A stretch of DNA of 8,714 nucleotides from Armatimonadota bacterium (GTDB lineage: Bacteria; Armatimonadota; Fervidibacteria; Fervidibacterales; Fervidibacteraceae). The notes beneath the pieces are model-generated. The model was given only the letters and a program-made list of their open reading frames with translations. It had not been told where the DNA came from and ran no database searches. The translations under genes and the position numbers were made by a program. Where the stretch lies: positions 1-8,714 of the forward strand of contig JANZZQ010000046.1 in assembly GCA_026419315.1 (NCBI GenBank). Reading direction: 5' to 3'. Position 1 is the first letter of the stretch; the number at the start of each line of letters is the position of its first letter. Below are positions 5,452-8,714 of this stretch, one piece after another.

Positions 5452-5697
5452 TCACTCAAGCCTCACTTCAAATTCTTCCACAACGGGATTAGCCAGCAAC
5501 TGCCGACACATTTCCTCAACTTGCTGTATGGCGTCATCGGCGTTAACCCCGTCCTCGAGCCAAACCTCAATCAGTTTCCCGATCCTCACCCTTTCAACCT
5601 TATCGTATCCCAAGTTCCTCAGTGCCCTTTCAACGACCCTCCCTTGCGCATCGTCCAAACTTGCCTTCAATCTCACCAACACGGTCACTTTCGGCAA
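5452..5697 (-). CDS. purS: Phosphoribosylformylglycinamidine synthase subunit PurS
   Basis: This 81-residue protein is PurS, the small subunit that bridges PurL and PurQ in the FGAM synthase complex of de novo purine synthesis. The fold is visible as a short ferredoxin-like sequence: KVTVLVRLKASLDDAQGRVV (3-22), ERALRNLGY (23-31), VERVRIGKLIEVWLE (34-48) and LLANPVVEEFEVRLE (67-81), all close to family consensus. I chose the TTG at 5697 because GGAGGG stands 7 nt before it. Another TTG two codons earlier (5703) is only 1 nt from that site. Usually purS precedes purQ and purL; here a cytochrome gene follows, so the partners must be elsewhere. The gene diverges from the histidine phosphatase. 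Confidence 0.93.
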   Translation of the reverse strand: MPKVTVLVRLKASLDDAQGRVVERALRNLGYDKVERVRIGKLIEVWLEDGVNADDAIQQVEEMCRQLLANPVVEEFEVRLE

Positions 5698-5727
5698 GGG
5701 CAATCCCTCCAGTCTCAGCGACTGAGC

Positions 5728-5756
5728 AGTTTACCCCTACGATTTTGTCACAACAA
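5728..5756 (-). promoter_or_regulatory. Possible purS promoter
   Basis: TTGTTG (5756 to 5751), a 17-nt spacer and TAAACT (5733 to 5728) form a weak but correctly spaced sigma-70-like promoter about 30 nt before the purS start. The inverted repeat CTCAG-CGA-CTGAG (5714-5726) lies just past the expected start site and could be an operator. Both assignments are tentative. Confidence 0.3.
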
Positions 5757-5786
5757 TGCGCCACAATTTTGCTCACGGTGAGAGAA

Positions 5787-6398
5787 ATGGCGACGTGGAT
5801 TTACTTGATCAGGCACGGGCAAACCGTTTGGAATGAGGAAGGGAAGTTGTGCGGCAGTTCGGATGTATCGTTAAGTGACGAGGGTCTGCTTCAGGCTCAA
5901 AAAGTTGCTGAGCGCATGAAAGAAGTGGACCTTTCCGCTGTTTACTCAAGTCCTTTGGTTCGGGCTCGCCAAACTGCGGAAGCAATTGCGTCGCTCCACA
6001 ACCTTCATGTGCAGATAGAACCAGATTTGAGCGAGATCGATTACGGCGATTGGGAAGGGTTGAAGGTGTCGGAGGCGATGGAAAAATTTCCCGAACTGGA
6101 GCGGTTGCGTCGTGAGGACCCGATGAAATTTGTTGCGCCGAAGGGCGAGCCAATGAAAAATTTCGCTGAGCGAGTCATTGCCGCCATCCAAAGGATTGCA
6201 GCAAAACATCCCAACGAAACCATATGCGTCGTTGCTCACCAAACTGTCAATCGTTTCATCCTTTGCTGGGTAATGCAAATGGATTTTCGGCTGTGGAGGC
6301 GATTGCGACAAGACCCAACGTGCGTCAACCTTTTGCAAGTGCGGGAAGATGGATTGTGGCGTGTTTGCCTTATGAACGACACCTGTCACTTGCTGTAG
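5787..6398 (+). CDS. Histidine phosphatase family protein (phosphoglycerate mutase-like)
   Basis: This 203-residue cytoplasmic protein belongs to the histidine phosphatase superfamily (branch 1), which transfers phosphate through a phosphohistidine. The RHG motif is R9-H10-G11 with His10 as nucleophile. Further hallmarks are SSPLVRARQTA (54-64) with a phosphate-pocket Arg, LSEIDYGDWEG (81-91) with acid/base Glu83, and VVAHQTVNRF (148-157) with second catalytic His151. The catalytic set is complete. Length and sequence fit the cofactor-dependent phosphoglycerate mutase/alpha-ribazole phosphatase (CobC) group. The substrate is undecided and no cobalamin genes are in view. The ATG at 5787 follows GGTGAG at close spacing. 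The frame is open back to 5622, but that part overlaps purS on the other strand and is not conserved. It converges on kdgK. Confidence 0.92.
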   Translation: MATWIYLIRHGQTVWNEEGKLCGSSDVSLSDEGLLQAQKVAERMKEVDLSAVYSSPLVRARQTAEAIASLHNLHVQIEPDLSEIDYGDWEGLKVSEAMEKFPELERLRREDPMKFVAPKGEPMKNFAERVIAAIQRIAAKHPNETICVVAHQTVNRFILCWVMQMDFRLWRRLRQDPTCVNLLQVREDGLWRVCLMNDTCHLL

Positions 6399-6419
6399 CC
6401 CAGGAATTTCCCTGAGGCT
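6397..6419 (+). terminator. Hairpin between convergent histidine phosphatase and kdgK
   Basis: AGCC-CAGG (6397-6404) pairs with CCTG (6411-6414) and GGCT (6416-6419) around one bulged A, with AATTTC as the loop. It overlaps the phosphatase stop codon. There is no T-tract on either side, so it is a weak terminator candidate placed where one is needed between converging genes. Confidence 0.35.
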
Positions 6420-6457
6420 GGGTGTGAAATCCCGCAATGCTTGCACCCGATTCCATC

Positions 6458-7414
6458 TCACCTTACAACTCCCCGTTGTTGAACTTGCATTGTAGCTTCG
6501 ATCTCCGCTTTCGTGCCGATGAACCAATCGCCAGGTATTGTGTGCTTGATTGCAGCCATGGCGAGCCCGTAACGCAACCCGAGTTCCCAGCTGCCTTGTA
6601 AAACGCCGTAAAGCAAACCTGCAGCGAAAGCATCGCCTGCTCCCAACCTGTCAACTTCCTCAATTGCGTAACCCGATTGCGAAAAAGTTCCTTGCGGCGT
6701 TGCGACGACCGCTCTATCTCCGTGCGTCACAGCCACGTTCGGAATTCGCAGACTGGCTTGAAGTTGCCTTGAAATGGTTTCTATGTCAACTGTCAAGTTG
6801 AACAAAGTTGCAGCATCATCTTTCGTGCAAATTAGAAGGTCAACACCCCTCAAAAGCGAGAGCAAAGTTGTCCGAGCCTGTTCGGGCGTCCAAAGTCGCG
6901 AGCGGTAGTTGATATCAAAACTGACGAACATTCTTCGCTCTTTCGCTCTAACGATGCAGCCTGCGATCAAATGTCGGCACATATCGCTCAAGGCGGGAGT
7001 GATCCCTGTCAGGTGTAGAATTTTCGCTTGACCAATGAAGTCCCAATCAAGTTCGTCGACTTTGAGGGTGTTGATTGCTGAGTGTTTCCGGTCGTAGACA
7101 ACCGTGCTCGGTCTCGGTGACGCTCCTTTCTCGTAAAAGTAAAGCCCGACACGCCCCTCTTGCGTCCAAACCACTCGCGAGGTGTCAACGCCGAACCTTT
7201 GAGCCTCTAAGACAATTCTTCGCCCCAACGGGTTGTCAGGCAATTTTGAAACCCAAGCGACAGGGACTCCGAGCTGAGCTAACGCAACTGCTACATTTAA
7301 CTCTGCCCCGCCAATGTGAACTTCAAGTAAAGGTGTCGTTTCCAACCTTTGATGGTCAACAGGTGTAAGGCGAATCATCGCTTCACCCAAAGTCACAACT
7401 TGCACGCTCGCCAT
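6458..7414 (-). CDS. kdgK: PfkB-family sugar kinase, probable 2-keto-3-deoxygluconate kinase
   Basis: This 318-residue ribokinase-fold enzyme most likely phosphorylates 2-keto-3-deoxygluconate to KDPG with ATP, a cytoplasmic step of hexuronate, pectin and Entner-Doudoroff-type catabolism. PfkB signature 1 is seen around GGAELNVAVALAQLG (35-49), and signature 2 is DRLGAGDAFAAGLLYG (255-270) with catalytic Asp261. FDINYRSRLW (166-175) and KHTIPGD (290-296) are typical of KDG kinases and separate it from ribokinase and fructokinase. The length is normal. The ATG at 7414 follows AAGGAGG closely (2-3 nt); a GTG three codons later has 11-nt spacing. The longer frame to 7516 runs through a hairpin and a palindrome and is rejected. 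The upstream 325 bp carry several repeats that may bind a regulator. No KDPG aldolase is in the window. Confidence 0.88.
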   Translation of the reverse strand: MASVQVVTLGEAMIRLTPVDHQRLETTPLLEVHIGGAELNVAVALAQLGVPVAWVSKLPDNPLGRRIVLEAQRFGVDTSRVVWTQEGRVGLYFYEKGASPRPSTVVYDRKHSAINTLKVDELDWDFIGQAKILHLTGITPALSDMCRHLIAGCIVRAKERRMFVSFDINYRSRLWTPEQARTTLLSLLRGVDLLICTKDDAATLFNLTVDIETISRQLQASLRIPNVAVTHGDRAVVATPQGTFSQSGYAIEEVDRLGAGDAFAAGLLYGVLQGSWELGLRYGLAMAAIKHTIPGDWFIGTKAEIEATMQVQQRGVVR

Positions 7415-7432
7415 CTCCTCCTTGCCCCCTTG

Positions 7433-7459
7433 CATCCCTTTGCCTTTTGGCAAGGGATG
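7433..7459 (-). promoter_or_regulatory. Leader hairpin 18 nt before kdgK
   Basis: Read leftward, CATCCCTTGCC (7459 to 7449), AAAA, and GGCAAAGGGATG (7444 to 7433) form an 11-bp stem with a single bulged A and a four-base loop. It ends 18 nt before the start codon, just upstream of the AAGGAGG ribosome binding site. It could protect the mRNA or control translation or transcription of kdgK. It cannot be an intrinsic terminator in this direction because G-rich sequence follows. Confidence 0.5.
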
Positions 7460-7502
7460 TTCTCTGAATCGAAAAGCTTTCGGGCTCAAAGTCGCCCGTG
7501 TC

Positions 7503-7516
7503 TTGGCTTCAGCCAA
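7503..7516. repeat. 14-bp palindrome, possible operator
   Basis: TTGGCT-TC-AGCCAA is a perfect 6-bp inverted repeat with a 2-bp centre, of the size bound by dimeric repressors. It lies about 90 bp upstream of the kdgK start codon. Confidence 0.4.
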
Positions 7517-7526
7517 TGTTTGATTG

Positions 7527-7550
7527 CGAATTTGCTGACTGCCGAATTTG
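7527..7550. repeat. Direct repeat CGAATTTG x2, period 16 bp
   Basis: Exact 8-bp copies at 7527-7534 and 7543-7550 are separated by 8 bp. They sit between two inverted repeats upstream of kdgK and may be part of a regulator binding region. Chance occurrence cannot be excluded for so short a repeat. Confidence 0.3.
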
Positions 7551-7568
7551 TTTGGCGAAAGTTTCCCT

Positions 7569-7584
7569 GCCGTCTGATGACGGC
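7569..7584. repeat. Inverted repeat GCCGTC-TGAT-GACGGC
   Basis: A perfect 6-bp inverted repeat with a TGAT centre lies about 155 bp before kdgK and about 155 bp after the M16 gene. It could be a DNA operator or a small RNA hairpin; no U-tract follows on the leftward strand, so it is a poor terminator. Confidence 0.4.
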
Positions 7585-7739
7585 GCTCCCCAAAGGTGTC
7601 AACATACTACGGTCTGAAGCTTGTATCGCGACTGGGTGAAAAACTTGCCGCGAAACAGCTAAAAGCTCGTAAAAAATTTTGCGGGGATGGCGTAGGCTGT
7701 GGAAAATCCGTCGCTACCCTAACACGATGCATCTTCGCT

Positions 7740-8695
7740 TCACTTCTTGAACATCCACACAACTGGCTTTGTTGAGGCAAGCCTTTTAGCGGTCTGGCGG
7801 ATTTGTTCTGCATCCAATTCCTCGAGTGACATGGTGTATCGCTTGACAATCGTTGGGTCGTTGTAAAGAGCCCATGCCCAACCCAGCTCACGGGCGCACC
7901 GCATAGGATTACTCAAAACACGGAGGTGTTCTAAGCGCAAGCTACGCTTTAAGGACTTCATTTCGGCTGAGGTCAAATTACGCCGGGCAAGTTCGTCAAG
8001 CAGTTGTTCCAACCTGTCTTCAAGTAGTCTATGATGGGGACGGAGTTGAGCGGTTATCGTTAATGCAATTTCGCCACGAACAGGGTTTGCAAGCATGTTC
8101 CATTCTCGCACAACCCCAAAGTGACCGAAAAGAGTTGGCAGCAAAACTTGGCGCAAGTGCATGACCAATGCGTCCACCGCAACTTTATCCTTCGCTTTAA
8201 TGGGAATTCGCCAGCCCATCCCCCAAAAGGCTTCGTTGGGGCGAGTTAACGCCTCTCGGATCAACACCTCAAAGGAAGGCATGAAACGGCGGTCCGACAG
8301 CGACACAGGGGTCGCTACAACCCCCGTTGTGGTTGGCATTTGTGCCATCGCGTCCTTCAGAAATGTCAAGGTTTCTTTGCTCGGAACGATGGCGGTAAGG
8401 GCGAAGTTGGGCGAAACGAAATGAGTGCGGTGGAATTGCTGCGCATCGGTGAAACTCAGTTGGCGCAAAGTTTCAAGCCAACCTGTTGGAGGGTGAGCGT
8501 AAGGCGTTCCTTCAAAAAGTTTCGCTTCAACTGCGGTTTTCGTGAGCCACAGTGGGTCTTCGTAAAGTGCCAAAGTTTCAAGCCATATCAATTGCTTTTC
8601 GCGCTCCACAGCTTGCAAATCAACTTCCAAGTCGGTGACGGCTTCAATGAGCATTGGAAAAACTTCAGCAATCGTTTCGTTGGGGGCTTGCAGGT
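7740..8695 (-). CDS. M16 (insulinase-like) peptidase homologue, N-terminus missing
   Basis: These are the C-terminal 317 residues of a protein resembling the M16 zinc metallopeptidase/processing-peptidase family; the frame is open to the contig end. The visible part includes the end of one alpha/beta domain, with the FEGTPYAHPPTGWLETLRQLSFTDAQQFHRTHFVSPNFALTAIV segment (in pieces) typical of M16, then a second domain ending KPVVWMFKK. The zinc motif HxxEH would lie in the missing N-terminal part, so it is not known whether this is an active subunit or an inactive partner. The usual arginine- and tyrosine-containing substrate loop of the second domain (LREKRGLAY type) is here GVVREWNMLANP, a divergent form. 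Location is unknown without the N-terminus. The nominal ATG at 8654 is an internal methionine, because conserved-looking coding sequence continues past it. Confidence 0.83.
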
Positions 8696-8714
8696 CTGTC
8701 TCTTATACACATCT
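8696..8714. other. Nextera/Tn5 mosaic-end adapter sequence (artefact)
   Basis: The last 19 bases, CTGTCTCTTATACACATCT, are exactly the reverse complement of the Tn5 mosaic end AGATGTGTATAAGAGACAG used in tagmentation libraries. They sit flush at the contig end and are not genomic. The true sequence ends at 8695, inside the M16 gene. Confidence 0.97.

Larger units (their letters stand above)
7415..7739. promoter_or_regulatory. 325-bp kdgK upstream region with several repeats
   Basis: No gene is supportable in this stretch between the M16 gene stop and kdgK. Besides the leader hairpin it holds a 14-bp palindrome TTGGCT-TC-AGCCAA (7503-7516), a direct repeat CGAATTTG at 7527-7534 and 7543-7550 (period 16 bp), and an inverted repeat GCCGTC-TGAT-GACGGC (7569-7584). 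A leftward TTGACA (7602 to 7597) is present, but its 17-nt-spaced partner CATCAG is a poor -10 box. The density of symmetrical sites suggests operators, but no regulator gene is nearby to name a binding protein. Confidence 0.4.

Noticed and set aside
5946..6527. A 193-codon leftward frame opposite the histidine phosphatase
   Set aside because: It overlaps a gene with a complete catalytic motif set and also runs into kdgK; no family resemblance.
7607..7739. A small leftward frame after the M16 gene (running from 7891)
   Set aside because: Most of it overlaps the M16 coding sequence in another frame, and the tail in the gap has no start signal or coding character.
8696..8714. A Tn5-type transposon end
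   Set aside because: The 19-mer is the synthetic mosaic end flush with the contig end, with no transposase; an adapter is the simple explanation.

Overview
The window is a bacterial chromosomal contig end of about 50% G+C, densely packed with ordinary housekeeping and sugar-metabolism genes. The bacterial assignment rests on the rpsF-ssb-rpsR cluster, a lipobox cytochrome c, strong Shine-Dalgarno sequences and a TGnTATAAT promoter. The ribosomal S18 is the zinc-binding (C+) form. The mix of an RbsD/FucU-like protein, a Gfo/Idh/MocA oxidoreductase and a 2-keto-3-deoxygluconate kinase suggests a carbohydrate-degrading heterotroph. A deep-branching, possibly thermophilic lineage such as Armatimonadota is only a weak impression and was not tested. 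The last 19 bases are sequencing adapter, so this is a library fragment boundary and not genomic sequence.

Layout from left to right. (1) A leftward pair: a four-TPR protein followed by a P1-family (S58, DmpA-like) peptidase cut by the left edge. (2) A divergent rightward pair: an RbsD/FucU-like protein and, 6 bp later, a Gfo/Idh/MocA dehydrogenase. (3) Sixteen bases further on, convergent and leftward, the rpsF-ssb-(small ORF)-rpsR cluster, driven by an extended -10 promoter just before rpsF. The S6 protein carries a 57-residue acidic N-terminal extension, and the ssb-rpsR gap holds an open frame of unknown identity. (4) Leftward genes for an SRPBCC/START-like protein, a monohaem cytochrome c lipoprotein and purS without purQ or purL beside it. 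(5) A rightward histidine phosphatase, divergent from purS. (6) A leftward kdgK-type sugar kinase with a 325-bp upstream region rich in inverted and direct repeats. (7) The C-terminal part of an M16 peptidase-like protein, cut by the right end.

The clearest functional groups are the ribosomal/replication cluster and the sugar genes (mutarotase-like protein, dehydrogenase, KDG kinase). The rest is a mixed set of single genes. I found no CRISPR array, transposase, tRNA, rRNA, toxin-antitoxin pair or recognisable defence system. The points most worth following up are the small ORF between ssb and rpsR, the extended S6 with its leader RNA, the RNA structures before ssb and kdgK, and the RbsD-like/dehydrogenase pair.
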